Shown here piece after piece: positions 1 through 36,634 of a stretch of DNA of 64,000 nucleotides. This stretch comes from Leptobrachium leishanense. Its lineage: Eukaryota > Chordata > Amphibia > Anura > Megophryidae. Location of the stretch: the NCBI GenBank assembly GCA_009667805.1, contig CM019075.1, positions 20,953,615 to 21,017,614 of the forward strand, read 5' to 3'. Below the pieces are notes generated by a model that saw only the letters and a list, made by a program, of their open reading frames with translations, was not told where the DNA came from and did no database searches. A program made the translations under genes and the position numbers. Within the stretch, counting starts at the first letter, position 1. Each line of letters begins with the position of its first letter.

Positions 1-352
1 AGCATTCACATGACATAAAAGTATCGGTACTCATACTCGGTCTAAAAAAAGTGGTATCGGTGCATCCCTATTATTTTTGTACCTTTATTCTAAATAAAAC
101 CTTTAACAGTGTAATTTCATAAAATAATTTAAGGGGCTGTGTTTTGGGGCAGAGTTAAGGGCTGGGTAGGGGTTAGGTGGCGCAACTGGTGGCGAGTAAC
201 TCTTATGGCCTGGTTAGTAGCTTGAGAATTGAAATTTTGAGCCCTGATTTAGAGAACATGACTTCGCAGACCTCTCAATCCATCCATCGTCGTGTTTCCA
301 TCTCCCAGCAAAGCACACACTGCCCTCATTCTACTTTGTTTCTTCTCCTCAG
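1..352. other. DCST2 intron (partial)
   Basis: AT-rich sequence with no recognisable gene or element before the acceptor at 351-352. Confidence 0.6.
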
Positions 353-24425
<24,073 letters not shown>

Positions 24426-25010
24426 AACGGTGTGTCGTGGTCTAGTTTGGACGCATCCTAAGCGACGTATTAAACGGCACAAAGGAAGCCGACACACAGT
24501 AAAGTATAAAACCCAATATCCGAGACTGTGACTTTAACCTTCTCGCCGCTCACGATGAAAGGGACGGACACACAAGCAAAACCACATCCACAACCCAATT
24601 AATAGGATGGATCCAAAAATCACTTTACCAGTAATGATCGCTTTCCAGATCAATCAACGCCACCACTGTAAAAAGCCGCTGCGTTACGATCCTCCCTCTG
24701 ACAAAAGAGTGAGGGCCCTATTCCAAGTTCGGTGTTAATTTAACCAGAGCTGTTGTAAACTTCCCAGAGCCATTAAAGCCTATGGAGGTGTTAATTTTAC
24801 ACCAGCTCTGGTTACGTTTACACAAACCTTGGGATAAGGCTCAGTGCTGGAACGAAGAGAGGACAGAGATCCTGTGCAAAAGGAATAAAAAAAAACATAT
24901 GCAGCGTGCTCATTGCGACGATGCCCAATGCCACAGGAGCTTACGATCCACGCACTTAAAGTGAACCTGTCAAACTTGGCAAAAGGCACAGCAACCGGAG
25001 GTCCAATTAG
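24426..25010. other. DCST2 3' flank / 3' UTR
   Basis: Unique sequence after the DCST2 stop. It contains the candidate polyadenylation hexamers listed separately. Confidence 0.5.
24772..24889 (+). terminator. candidate DCST2 polyadenylation signals
   Basis: ATTAAA at 24772-24777 and AATAAA at 24884-24889 lie about 350 and 460 bases after the DCST2 stop, with the 29-bp minisatellite starting shortly after. These hexamers also occur by chance, so this is only a positional suggestion. Confidence 0.3.
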
Positions 25011-25440
25011 AGATGAGGGGCTTAGCACAGGGGGAATGGGACGAGAGGGGCTCAGCACTGGGGAATGGGACGAGAGGGGCTCAGCACTGGGGAATGGGAC
25101 GAGAGGGGCTCAGCACTGGGGAATGGGACGAGAGGGGCTCAGCACTGGGGAATGGGACGAGAGGGGCTCAGCACTGGGGAATGGGACGAGAGGGGCTCAG
25201 CACTGGGGAATGGGACGAGAGGGGCTCAGCACTGGGGAATGGGACGAGAGGGGCTCAGCACTGGGGAATGGGACGAGAGGGGCTCAGCACTGGAGAATGG
25301 GACGAGAGGGGCTCAGCACTGGGGAATGGGACGAGAGGGGCTCAGCACTGGGGAATAGGACGAGAGGGGCTCAGCACTGGGGAATAGGACGAGAGGGGCT
25401 CAGCACTGGGGAATAGGACGGGGGGCGAGTGGGGCTCAGC
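25011..25440. repeat. 29-bp minisatellite
   Basis: The unit gggaatgggacgagaggggc + tcagcactg repeats about 14 times, most copies identical. It is purine-rich on the + strand. Confidence 0.93.
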
Positions 25441-25556
25441 ACTGACAACATATTATTGCATCTCAACCAGGCCCAAAATGAGAGAAACAAAATTAGGCCT
25501 GGGCATTTTAAATTTAGCAAACCACTTTCAACTAGCGCTATGAAGAAACAGAGATA

Positions 25557-25855
25557 TATACATCCCTGTACGTGTGCTTACACACCCCCATATACACATG
25601 CGCTTACACACCCCTATATACTTGTGCTTACACACCCCTATATACACATGTGCTTACACACCCCTATATACACATGTGCTTACACACCCCTATATACATA
25701 TCCCTGTACTTGTGCTTACACACCCCTATATACACATGTGCTTACACACCCCTATATACACATGTGCTTACACACCCCTATATACATATCCCTGTACTTG
25801 TGCTTACACACCCCTATATACATATCCCTGTACGTGTGCTTACACAGCTCTACAT
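25557..25855. repeat. composite 24/34-bp minisatellite
   Basis: Units of cacccctatatacacatgtg + ctta alternate with a longer form containing atatccctgtacttgtgctt. About ten units. Confidence 0.88.
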
Positions 25856-25884
25856 GATGTTAGATTTTAGGTTATTCATCATGC

Positions 25885-27300
25885 GCTGGCACCCTCTGAC
25901 GACGCGCCCAGCCGAGCGCCGGCACCCTCTGACGACGCGCTCAGCCGAACGCCGGCACCCTCTGACGACGCGCTCAGCCGAACGCCGTCACCCTCTGACG
26001 AGACGCGCTCAGCCGAACGCCGGCACCCTCTGACGACGCGCTCAGCCGAACGCCGGCACCCTCTGACGACTCGCCCAGCCGAACGCCGGCACCCTCTGAC
26101 GAAGCGCCCAGCCGAGCGCCGGCACCCTCTGACGACACGCCAGCTGTACGCCGGCACCCTCTGACGACATGCCAGCACCCTCTGACGACGAGCCCAGCCG
26201 AGCGCCGGCACCCTCTGACGAAGCGCCCAACCGAGCGCCGGCACCCTCTGACGAAGCGTCCAACCGAGCGCCGGCACCCTCTGACGAAGCGCCCAGCCGA
26301 GCGCCGGCACCCTCTGACGAAGCGCCCAGCCGAGCGCCGGCACCCTCTGACGAAGCGCCCCGCCGAGCGCCGGCACCCTCTGACGACACGCCAGCTGTAC
26401 GCCGGCACCCTCTGACGACACGCCAGCTGTACGCCGGCACCCTCTGACACGCCAGCTGTACGCCGGCACCCTCTGACGACACGCCAGCTGTACGCCGGCA
26501 CCCTCTGACGACACGCCAGCTGTACGCCGGCACCCTCTGAAGACACGCCAGCTGTACGCCGGCACCCTGACGACATGCCAGCTGTGCGCCAGCACTCCGA
26601 TGAAACGCCAGCTGTACGCAAGCACTCCGATGACACACCAGCTGTGCGCCAGCACTCTCCGATGACATGCCGGCTGTGCGCCAGCACCCTCTGACGACGA
26701 GCCCAGCCGAGCGCCGGCACCCTCTGACGAAGCGCCCAGCCGAGCGCCGGCACCCTCTGACGAAGCGCCCAGCCGAGCGCCGGCACCCTCTGACGAAGCG
26801 CCCAGCGAGCGCCGGCACCCTCTGACGAAGCGCCCAGCCGAGCGCCGGCACCCTCTGACGAAGCGCCCAGCCGAGCGCCGGCACCCTCTGACGAAGCCGC
26901 CCAGCCGAGCCGCCGGCACCCTCTGACGAAGCGCCCAGCCGAGCGCCGGCACCCTCTGACGAAGCGCCCAGCCGAGCGCCGGCACCCTCTGACGACACAC
27001 CAGCTGTACGCCGGCACAATCTGACGACACGCCAGCTGTACGCCGGCACCCTCTGACGACACGCCAGCTGTACGCCGGCACCCTCTGAAGACACGCCAGC
27101 TGTACGCCGGCACCCTGACGACACGCCAGCTGTGCGCCAGCACTCCGATGAAACGCCAGCTGTACGCAAGCACTCCGATGACACGCCAGCTGTGCGCCAA
27201 CACTCCGATGACACGCCAGCTGTGCGCCAGCACTCTCCGATGACACGCCAGCTGTGCACCAGCACTCTCCGATGACACGCCAGCTGTGCGTCGGTACCAC
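25885..27300. repeat. 32/33-bp GC-rich minisatellite with higher-order structure
   Basis: Units of gccggcaccctctgacgaag + cgcccagccgagc (33 bp) or the cacgccagctgtac version (32 bp). The second half (from about 26700) repeats the order of unit types of the first half (from about 26190). Many CpGs. Long open frames here are an effect of the unit length. Confidence 0.92.
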
Positions 27301-28966
27301 TGACTCATTGAGTGCCAGAGTCCAGTGTGAAACGTGCTTTGCAGTTTGTGCTCTACGTTTGACCTCTGGATACAAAATGTTACCAAGAACAAATATGTAT
27401 CGTAATTAAGTTTGCGTTTCCCCCTTGTTTTTATTTCTTGCCCGTAAGAAAAATGAACAAATCATTAAAATCTATACATTGGTCATTTGGTCACACAAAG
27501 AATAGGGTGAAATATCTGAACAGGACAGGTTCACTGGAAATCACACAAACACTTACTCCTCTATTATTCAGAGCATACAGGATACAAAACGGACACAATG
27601 TCTATTACTTCATCTTTTACCACCAGCTGCCGCACACAATCCCTATATGTAGACCCCCCCACGGGCTCAACAGACCCCTCCGCCAGAGCCACTGCTTCTT
27701 CATGGGACCACAACTCGCATCACCCACAGTACATACCAAGAAAAAGCAGCCGGCTCCAGAGTGGGTGCAAGATACAAAATATTTATTCCAAAAACAATAA
27801 GATCTGTCTCCCCGTGTACACCACGGGTATGTATAGGTCTAGAGACACATCTCATTCGTGCTTTCAGGCCATGTGATCAATTAACAAACACAGGGCAAAT
27901 CATTGTACAATTAAAATCAATGAGAACATTTAAATAGTACAAAAGTTATCCTCAATCCCTACGAATACACAATCCACCACGTGGTAATTCCACAAGTCCC
28001 CCACTAAGTGGCGCTGCCCATTCACATACAACGTGTCACATTCTACCCCAACATTCTGATAATCAGACATTATAACAATCCGAGGGGAAACGGCTCCATC
28101 AGCAAATACAGACACCTCCGCGTATCCGCACACAGCCGCGCCACACACAGATACATCTATGTATCTGCACACAGACACGTGCCACGCACACCCCTAAGCA
28201 TCTGCACACAGACACGCGCCCCTCTGAGCATCTGAAAACAGCCATGTCACACACACGGAAACCTCTGTGCATATCAGTAGTAATCATTGCTGACCCCCCA
28301 ACCTATTTTATCCTTTTATTTTTTTCCCCCCTTTGTGCGTAAATGTTTAAAAAGGTACATTTAGCCCGGCACCACGGATTAATAACAGATCCTCGCCCGT
28401 CCATCCAGCTGGAGTAGTTGAGTGCCCGCCTAGCACGTATGCAGAAGCACTGGTATTAATTTCCTCACCTGCATCTCATGGGTGCGGTGCCCCTGGGCAC
28501 TGCCTGGCATACAACAAGTATGGACTAGAGTCCTAATTACACGTGAACGGAATAATAGACCATCTTATCTCAAATCACAGTTAAAAGGCCCTACACCCCT
28601 CTTACCATTATCCTGTCAGATGAAAGGGATCTGCACCACGGCAGGACAATTTATACTGCTCTTGCTGCCGAGCTCCGCTCGCGGCTTACACATTGCGCTT
28701 CCTTACAGTAAATTCAGGCTTCCTATACCTTGTACAGGAAGTGCCAACGTGTGCCTGAGATTAGAGGAACGAGCTATTCCACGGGTACTCATTCAACTCT
28801 AGTGCCAGTATGTCAAAGAAATGCCGACTCCGAAAGCCTGGTGTCAAGTGATTTCACAAAAGCAGAATCACTTAACGCAACATCCCCCCCCCCATATTCA
28901 CCTCTCGTCTCACGGTACAGAGAGACGCGCAATCCGTCGGGAGCAGCACATTCTGCACATTACTGT
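27301..28966. other. intergenic, no gene seen
   Basis: Unique to low-copy sequence. A short run of degenerate cacacagacacg-type repeats lies at about 28100-28260. No supported ORF. Confidence 0.55.
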
Positions 28967-29265
28967 GCGTTTTATTGCTCTAGAGCTTAAGATAAACTCA
29001 GTAATGTGCGCCGTGTATGAGCGTATCACAGAACTCCACAGCAGTAAAACTCACAGTTATGTAGTGTGTACGAGCGTATCAGAGCTCCTCAGCAATAAAA
29101 CTCACGCTCATACACACCACACATTACTGTGAGTTTTATTGCTGAGGAGCTCTGATACACTCGTACACACTACATAACTGAGTTTTACTGCTGTGGAGTT
29201 CTGTGATATGCTCATACACGGCGCACATTACTGAGTTTATCTTAAGCTCTAGAGCAATAAAACTC
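28967..29265. repeat. palindrome built from the 55-bp repeat
   Basis: The left half from actgtgcgttttattgctct is mirrored on the right, ending agagcaataaaactcacagt, with the centre near 29115. Each arm contains two to three diverged copies of the 55-bp unit found next to it. Confidence 0.85.
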
Positions 29266-29430
29266 ACAGTAATGTGCGGTGTGTATGAGCGTATCACAGA
29301 GCTCCACAGCAATAAAACTCACAGTAATGTGCAGTGTGTATGAGCGTATCACAGAGCTCCACAGCAATAAAACTCACAGTAATGTGCGGTGTGTATGAGC
29401 GGATCACAGAGCTCCACAGCAATAAAGCGC
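29265..29430. repeat. 55-bp tandem repeat
   Basis: The unit ctccacagcaataaaactca + cagtaatgtgcggtgtgtat + gagcgtatcacagag repeats about three times. Related single units occur near 32255, 32380 and 61585. Confidence 0.85.
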
Positions 29431-29821
29431 AGCAATGAGTGTTGTTTTTTTTTTTCCATGCAGCTTGTGATATGCTCAAACACACCACATAGTTTTATTG
29501 TGGTTCCTGGGGGGGGGGGGGGGGCTTATAATCTCTATTGCTCTGGATATTTTTTCCAGGGGGAGGGGTGATGGGCAAATAAAGTGACTTTTTTTTACCT
29601 CAGCTGGGAGTCAAATTAAAATCGGTTTTGGGCAAAACAGTATATTAGCGTTGGAAACCTAACTGTAACGGTAACGTTGGAAATGTCAGACGGTGTCAGT
29701 GGGGGGAGGAGGGGGTCTTCCCCCCCCCGGAGGAGGGAGTCTCCCCCCCCCCCATACATAAAACAGTTGAAATGGGTCACACATAATTTACACCTCTAAG
29801 ATACAGTAGGAATGTCTAGCC
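29431..29821. other. intergenic with G and C homopolymers
   Basis: No gene. Contains a G-run near 29510-29523 and C-runs near 29720 and 29745. Confidence 0.6.
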
Positions 29822-30011
29822 CAGCATTTCTCAAACCTGCCCTCAGGACCTGTTGACAGGCCAGGTTTGCAGGATATGTGAAGCACAGCACAGGTGATAT
29901 GATTTGCTGCTCAGTGATTGCAGGATTCAGTCTGTATTTCCCCAAGGTGATCTGTAAAACCTGTAAACCTGTCCTGGTTGAGGGTCTCAAGGACAGGTTT
30001 GGGAAACACTG
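29822..30011. mobile_element. hAT-like MITE, copy B
   Basis: Same family as 2340-2525. It has terminal inverted repeats (cagcatttctcaaacc / ggtttgggaaacactg), and the shared core around gatttgctgctcagtgattg is identical. Flanks gtctagcc and atctatca may be a decayed 8-bp duplication. Confidence 0.7.
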
Positions 30012-30764
30012 ATCTATCACATCATTTACACCACTAAAACACAGGTTTACCCGGATTTGTTTTAGAGGTTTTTTGGTAAAAATACAGGTTTTACCGTTTT
30101 GTTTTTTTTCCACAAGGGAGGAGGGGGGGGGGGGGGTGACATCAAAATGAGTATTTTATTTTACAGGGGACAAATGCATCTTCGGGGGGGGGGGGGGTAA
30201 ACTGTTTTTTCCAAGAGGCGGGAATTTAAATCTTTTTTGCTTTGGGAAGGGAGGGGCAAATACATCAAATACATTAATAAAACAAATTGGTTTGGGGAGG
30301 TTCCCGCCGGGGGAGGGGGTGTTAAACCAAATATTTATTTGTGTTTTTACCTCATAGATGATGCTTATAGGAGCTGCTCAGCTGAGGATGGAGCATGCAG
30401 CCAGCTCGGCATCACCACAGGGCACTGTTCCTCTAGGGTGCGACTTGTACACGTGATACTGCTGGGGACTGGCGTTCTGGGATTGGAAGGGAGGTGTCAC
30501 ATGACTCGGCGCGCACTGACCTCATCAGAGAGTGCCGACAGGCTCATTGGCCGGCCGCCATCTTGGAGTACCCGGGTCCAGGCTGCAGCCTAGCCTAGGA
30601 AAGAGGGAGGCAGCTGCGCCAGGCAGACCTCAAATCCCCGTCCAAGGGATTGCCGGGGATTTGAATGTTTCACACCACCCACCCTCTCTTCAGGGCCTAG
30701 GGAACTTCATTAAAGGCCAAGTTAGGCAGCCACTAGGCCACCCTTAAAGGCCTAACTCAACCGC
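30012..30764. other. intergenic
   Basis: G-homopolymers at about 30124-30137 and 30185-30197, then a GC-richer stretch (30360-30750). No supported ORF or exon. Confidence 0.5.
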
Positions 30765-30990
30765 CGCCTCTGCTCCTCACTATGTGGCTTTGGCCATAGA
30801 ATGGAGTGAATGGGTCAGTCATTGTATTGGATGGGATGTATTCAAAGGACATCAGGGGCAGATTAGAAGGGTTTTAAGCTCCCTGTTTTAACCCATTCAG
30901 CTGCCAGCCCTTGCCTCACGTAGCCGGGAGAACAATAGACCCCCACTGCTGAACATTCCCTTCACCTTAACTGTTAAATACTGTAGATTA
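30765..30990. repeat. dispersed repeat, copy B
   Basis: Same landmarks and order as 17625-17860, with small indels. Both are on the + strand. Confidence 0.6.
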
Positions 30991-31984
30991 AATTAACAAA
31001 TGTTGCTTCATGGGGGGAAAAAATACTCAAAACGTAAACATTAAAGCCTAAACATGATTCCCTTTAAGCCGCACAATGCTGCCAACGAGGGCAGAAAATT
31101 GGAGTTATCACAGCAAGGGGACACTGGGACAGACAAAGGTGAACCATTACCAGTACTCTGTATATGTAGCAGCGAGAACGTTGTGATGGAGCGCTTCCAG
31201 GTCACCAACACTGGGCGACCTTGTGTAGTCACATGTATCAACTTTTTCTTGAAAGCTCTTCAAAAGAAAATCCTTTGTGGCCCAAATATCACTGGTTATT
31301 ACTGGATCGTCACTCTGCCAAGGCCGGGAATGAGACCTCAAACAGATTGGACCAGCCGCACCTCTTTGCCTTTCAGAAGATTGAGCGGAGGGATACCAGC
31401 TCCCCCAATCTGTCACGTGATGTCCATACCTGTTAGCGATCGGGTTTCTATGCTCATTTTCCTTCTAAAACACAAGAGGAGCAAGTTATTTATGACGCGG
31501 GGCAACCATGTGTCTGCATACTGATAGTGGACATGGACTCCTGCGACAAGCGGCAGAGGCAAGAATTCCATGAATGATTTGGAGTAAGACCTTGAAAGGG
31601 ACGCCAAGCACAGACCTTGATCCATACAGCGTAACAGCTCTAGCGCGGCGCTTAGAATTGATTTCAGTTCCATCAGACCCGTGCTCAGCTTGCTTCTCAG
31701 ATTTAGCACCTGCTTACTGTACATCAATGTCTCCTATACTTTGTATGGGAGATGTTAATGTACCTCTAGCAGATGGTGAATGAGCTATTGCGACCAGCCC
31801 GCTCTCTATCTGCGTCTGATGTTCAGAAACCCTGGTGTTACGTTAATGTAACCCATTAAAAACATCCCGTTCCCACCTCAGATCCCTCCGTGCAATTTGC
31901 GGATTCCGTGCAGACAGCAAAAACACTGGGAACAAGTCGGGTTTCTCTAAGAAAGCGCCTCGCCTAGCCCGGTTCATGGGCTGT
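30991..31984. other. intergenic
   Basis: No gene. The segment 31700-31780 (cttactgtacatcaatg, gaatgagctattgcg) resembles 28700-28780 and may be an old dispersed repeat. Confidence 0.45.
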
Positions 31985-32245
31985 GTGTGCATGCCGACGA
32001 GGGACGGGGCGTGGCTCTGCGTGCCGACGAGGGACGGGGCGTGCTCCATGCGTGCCAATGAGGGGCGGGGCGTGGCTCCATGCGTGCCAATGAGGGACGG
32101 GGCGTGGCTCCATGCGTGCCAATGAGGGACGGGGCGTGGCTCCATGCGTGCCAATGAGGGACGGGTGTGGCTCCATGCGCGCCAATGAGGGACGGGGCGT
32201 GGCTCCATGCGCACCAATGAGGGACGGGGCGTGGCTTTATGCACT
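31985..32245. repeat. 32-bp minisatellite with GC-box core
   Basis: The unit gacggggcgtggctccatgc + gtgccaatgagg repeats about eight times. Each unit carries ggggcgtgg, an Sp1/KLF-like GC box, and a ccaat on the same strand. Confidence 0.92.
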
Positions 32246-32577
32246 GTACGAGTATCCCAGAGCTCCACAGCAATAAAACTCAAAATACTTAAAACATTAT
32301 TTTATTTATTACCAGGAAGGATACATTGAGATTTCTCTCCTTTAAGTATGTCCTGGGTTCAAGAACATGTGTATGTACTGTGAGTGTTATTGCTGTGGAG
32401 CTCTGACACCGCGGTACGATGCACTTCTTGTTGACAATCACTGTTTACATTTAGCTACTGGACATTTGACACTAAGTATACCGGGTTTACTTGGCGCCAA
32501 AAACCGTATCTGGGGCCCAAGAGGTTTAGCCTATTCTAATTCCGGCCCCTACCGACTGCCAAGGTGTGCACGCCCAG

Positions 32578-32683
32578 CGACATTGGAACTCCAGATGTTT
32601 TGGAACTCCATCACCCATGATGCTCAGCCACTCATTAATTAGCAGAGGCTCATGGGAAAAATTCAAAAACATCAGGGTGGCCC
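32578..32683. mobile_element. small hAT-like palindromic MITE
   Basis: ctccagatgttttggaactc with cccatgatgctcagccactc, then an inverted partner (ctcatgggaaaaattcaaaaacatc). Same family as 11209-11334. Confidence 0.65.
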
Positions 32684-32699
32684 CCCCGCCCCGAAGGAT

Positions 32700-32905
32700 G
32701 CTGACCCCGCAATGGGTGGGGGGGATGAGTGAAGATCCACACAGTGTCTTCTGAACTTGAACGCAGACACACCTAAAGTAAAGCAGAAACTTCGCGCCAG
32801 AAGTGGAAATAAAATGCGAGACAGGGTTTGGTTTTCTTACGTTTTTCCTAAATATTTTATTTCTCATTTTTTTCCATCCAGCCTTCATTAAAAAAAAGCA
32901 ACGAG

Positions 32906-32942
<37 letters not shown>

Positions 32943-35900
32943 GTTTTAAATAATTAAATTTTTTCCACCCCTACCCCCCTTAGCCCGCCCCCCTCCCCCA
33001 CACCAATCTACAGCTTCAAGTAAAAAGTGTTTCTCAACAAGGGAAGGCACGCCTGTCACCCCAAAAAGAATGCTCACCGACTCCTGTAACCCCACTTCAC
33101 ACCTTTGCTCTGCACTGCAGAGATATATACACGTGGTTTGTATGCAGAGCAATGCGCAGCCCCAGCCTACCAGCAGTGCAGGGGTTAAATAGTGCAAGGA
33201 CAGAGACAGGAAAAACAAAATAGATTTCCCTTAGCTTTCCCATAATAACAACCTCCACCACCCCCCCCCCCCTAGTCTGTGTACAAGGACAGAGCTGCTG
33301 CACAGCCTCTTTGGAGGGGTCCTGGTGTCGATCAGGGCATCCAAAGAGGTTCTGCAGCAGTCACTTGTTTCCATACCCAGCAGCTGCTATAGAGGTGACT
33401 GCCACGACGGTAGAAATCAGTAAGATTTAAATATAAATAAATTAATTCAGGCTTAATTAGCATCGACACACGCTGCAGCCTCGTTGTCCAAAGTGACAGA
33501 TTATTATTTACCCCAAGCGATGACGCTTTATTAGGAGTCATTTGGTTTCTCTAGATCCCCCCCCCCATTTACGCACATCTCGTCCAATAAAACTACAACA
33601 GTCAAGAAATTCAATGACCCTGCAAGTTAGCAATGCTGCCACGAGACTAGGAATATAGATTTTTTAAAGAATGTTGATGAATACTGGAATAAAAACAAAA
33701 AAACACCTGTATATATGTGTTCATGTTAATTAAGCCCCCGGTCGTTTTACATTCCGCTGTACACCCCTCCAGCAGCCCCAACTGGAGCTGCGGTGCTGCT
33801 CAGTCATACAAGCAAGTACACAGCGGTATGCAGCCTTCATAAGGCGCAAGCAAAAAAAAAAAAAAAACAGTTCCTGATCAAAATATTTTGGTTTTAGGAT
33901 CACTTCTCTATGAACCAGTTTCCCCTCCTGCAGCGCATGCACGCTTCATACGACAGGGCAGCACCTGTCGTCATGCACAACCCAGCAGCAACCGGAGGTA
34001 ACGTGTCACACAAAAAAGGTTTAATAAAATTAATAAAACAAATAATAAAAAAAATTTGATTTTATAACCCTGGCCATTAAAAAAAAAAAAAAAACGCACT
34101 TGCATTCAGAAATATGAAGCGCAGATACAGGTGAAGGGGGGGAGTGGGGGGGGGGTCATTCACTAAACAGATTTTAAAAAAGGATAGTTTGAGCAGGCCG
34201 AGAAGAAAAAAAAATGCTGTAGGGTCGCTTTCATCTGATGATCTTCTGAGATCCCATTCAGAGCACCTCCCCAAGTACGCCAAGCCCTCAGGTTAGATCC
34301 TATTTGAAAGCATAGGGGAAAAAAATATTGGGTAATCACAGGGACAGGAGAAGGGAAAAAAAAAAAAAAATATTTTGTACAAGACATTTATAGATTTTAA
34401 TATCTTAGTGGGGGGGGGAATATTCTATCAGGGTTATTCAAAGAGAGGTGAAAAGCAGGAGAATGACTGGAGAATGGAAGATTCTAGGTCAAAATATCCA
34501 AACCAGAAACATTCTCCCTTTCATCTCACTTTCCAAATCAGCTATTTTGACCTAGAATTTTCCATTCTCCAGTCATTCTCCTGCTTTTCACCTCTCTCTG
34601 AATAACCCTGTCTATTTTTTTTATGTTGCCACTTTTTAAGAAGAGTAAATTTAAAAAAAAATAAAAAAAATTCTGTCTGGAGTGGAGGGATTATTTTGAT
34701 TTGATTTTTATCTTTTTTGTGTTAACCTTATGTCCCGGCGGCCTGGTTATTCTTCGTTTGGTTCTTCTAGTTCGGTGAGCTGGAGGGAGGAGTCGAGATC
34801 AGGGTACAGTGTGATTTATTTAATTTACTACTTTTTTTTTTTAAACACCCTGTACCGGCAGAGACTGCAGCAATGGAAATTAAAAAAAAACACAAAAAAC
34901 TGAACGAAAACCTATATATATTAAATCTTTAAAAAAAACGCAGCACTTTGTGCTTCATTAAAAAAAAATATATATTATGGAGTGGTCCAAAAAATAAACT
35001 GGAAATGCATCCCCAAATGAGAGGGGGGGTGAGTGTGCACCCCTTCGTTAAGTATCTCCAGTATCTGCGTGAGTGGGGAGGGGGAGCAGATATTTTAGGA
35101 GCCCTCTGGGTTATGGCTTTTTGTGATATTTTCACACGACAGCCCCATGTACCCACAGACAAACCTATTTACAGAAACGTTCACAAAAAGCACACAGAGT
35201 TAGATCTATATATACACAAAAAGATGGCTTCAGAATGAAACAAAGACAAGAAGCAGACAAACCCAGCCAGGTCCCCCCCCCCTGTACCCGCATAGTGCCA
35301 AGCTACGACAACCCACACCCCCCACCCAAAATCAACAGGAAATGGAATAAAGCGGGAGCTAGGAGACGTATAAAAAAGGGATTCAACACGGGTGTGAAGG
35401 TTAGGACAGGGTTCAAAGAGGTGCAGTTGCTGTGGAATCTAAAAGATATGCCCTTGACGATTGCGCCATCTTTTCAACTGTGCCCCAGAATCCCTCCGTT
35501 GAAACCGCCTGCACCCCCAAACCATGGTATGTGCAATATTACCACGGATGATGGAGGCAGGAAAATTTTTAAAAAAATAAAACGGGAAGAGGTTGGAGGG
35601 AAGTTTAGAAAAGGGGACAGTAATGGGGCAAAAATTCGGTTCACCCGGGGATAGTAGAATTACAGTGAATAAAAAAAAAAACAAGGACCCAAATTAAAGT
35701 AAACTTACATCATAATGTGGGGGAAAAAAAATATAAAACAAGCCAAAATCATAGATAAAATAAAAAAAAAAGGTTCCCTGGGGACGAGGGGGTAAAGAGA
35801 CGGAAATGAAAGCACTATCCGTGGAATAGAAGTGTTCCTGCTCGCACTCGGCTCCTGTAAACATACGACGACACGCGAGACGCACGTATACACGCCAACA

Positions 35901-36602
35901 AACTTTCCGCGAGCCTCCCCTTAAAAAGAAATTGGTCCACGTACACTAAAAGAAGTAGGTTACCGCCATGGTCTGGGAGAAGGAGGGGTTAGAGGGGGGG
36001 GGAAAAAAAAAGGAAGCTGTTAAAATCTCGACGTTACATTCTGCGGGGCTCGGAGCCGGGTACCTGGGCACTAAGGATTGCCGTACGAACAGCAGAATAT
36101 ATATATACTGATACAGCGATACTCTGCGGTATTGTGCGGCGCGGCATGCCGGATGTACAGAGATGCTCTGTAGGGTTAGAAAAAGTACGCGCATGCAAAG
36201 TGCTGATTTTTACGGGGATGCCCGCACCGTCACTATACCACGCTGAGAGAAGCACCCGCGTTAGTCTCTACTGCCACCCGCCTGCCAGGCAGCTACCCGG
36301 CCAGCGGGAACAAGCAGGTACAAAAATCCGGACCGACAATGGCTATGGGGACACAGGGTGGGAATCCATCGACAGGTTACATAGTGCAAGGATAAAAGGA
36401 GGGGGCGATTTCGCAGTCACAGAAGGCACAGCACCATAGTGTGGGGAGCGGGACAGGGCGCAGCAGGACCCCCACCCCTCCGCATTTCACCACCTCCACA
36501 GGAGAACTACAAAGACCATGTCATCCAAACAGCCAAAATAACAAATAATTATTGCTTTTACTTCAGTCAGACTATGTATTTTATAACTATATATAATCCT
36601 TA

Positions 36603-36634
<32 letters not shown>

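Noticed and set aside
25879..27392. Open frames of 407-498 codons on the - strand
   Set aside because: These come from the 32/33-bp minisatellite whose units avoid stops; three overlapping frames are equally open.
31147..31527. Open frames suggesting an exon or LINE remnant
   Set aside because: No recognisable domain, conserved motif or splice context; both strands are similarly open over a short distance.
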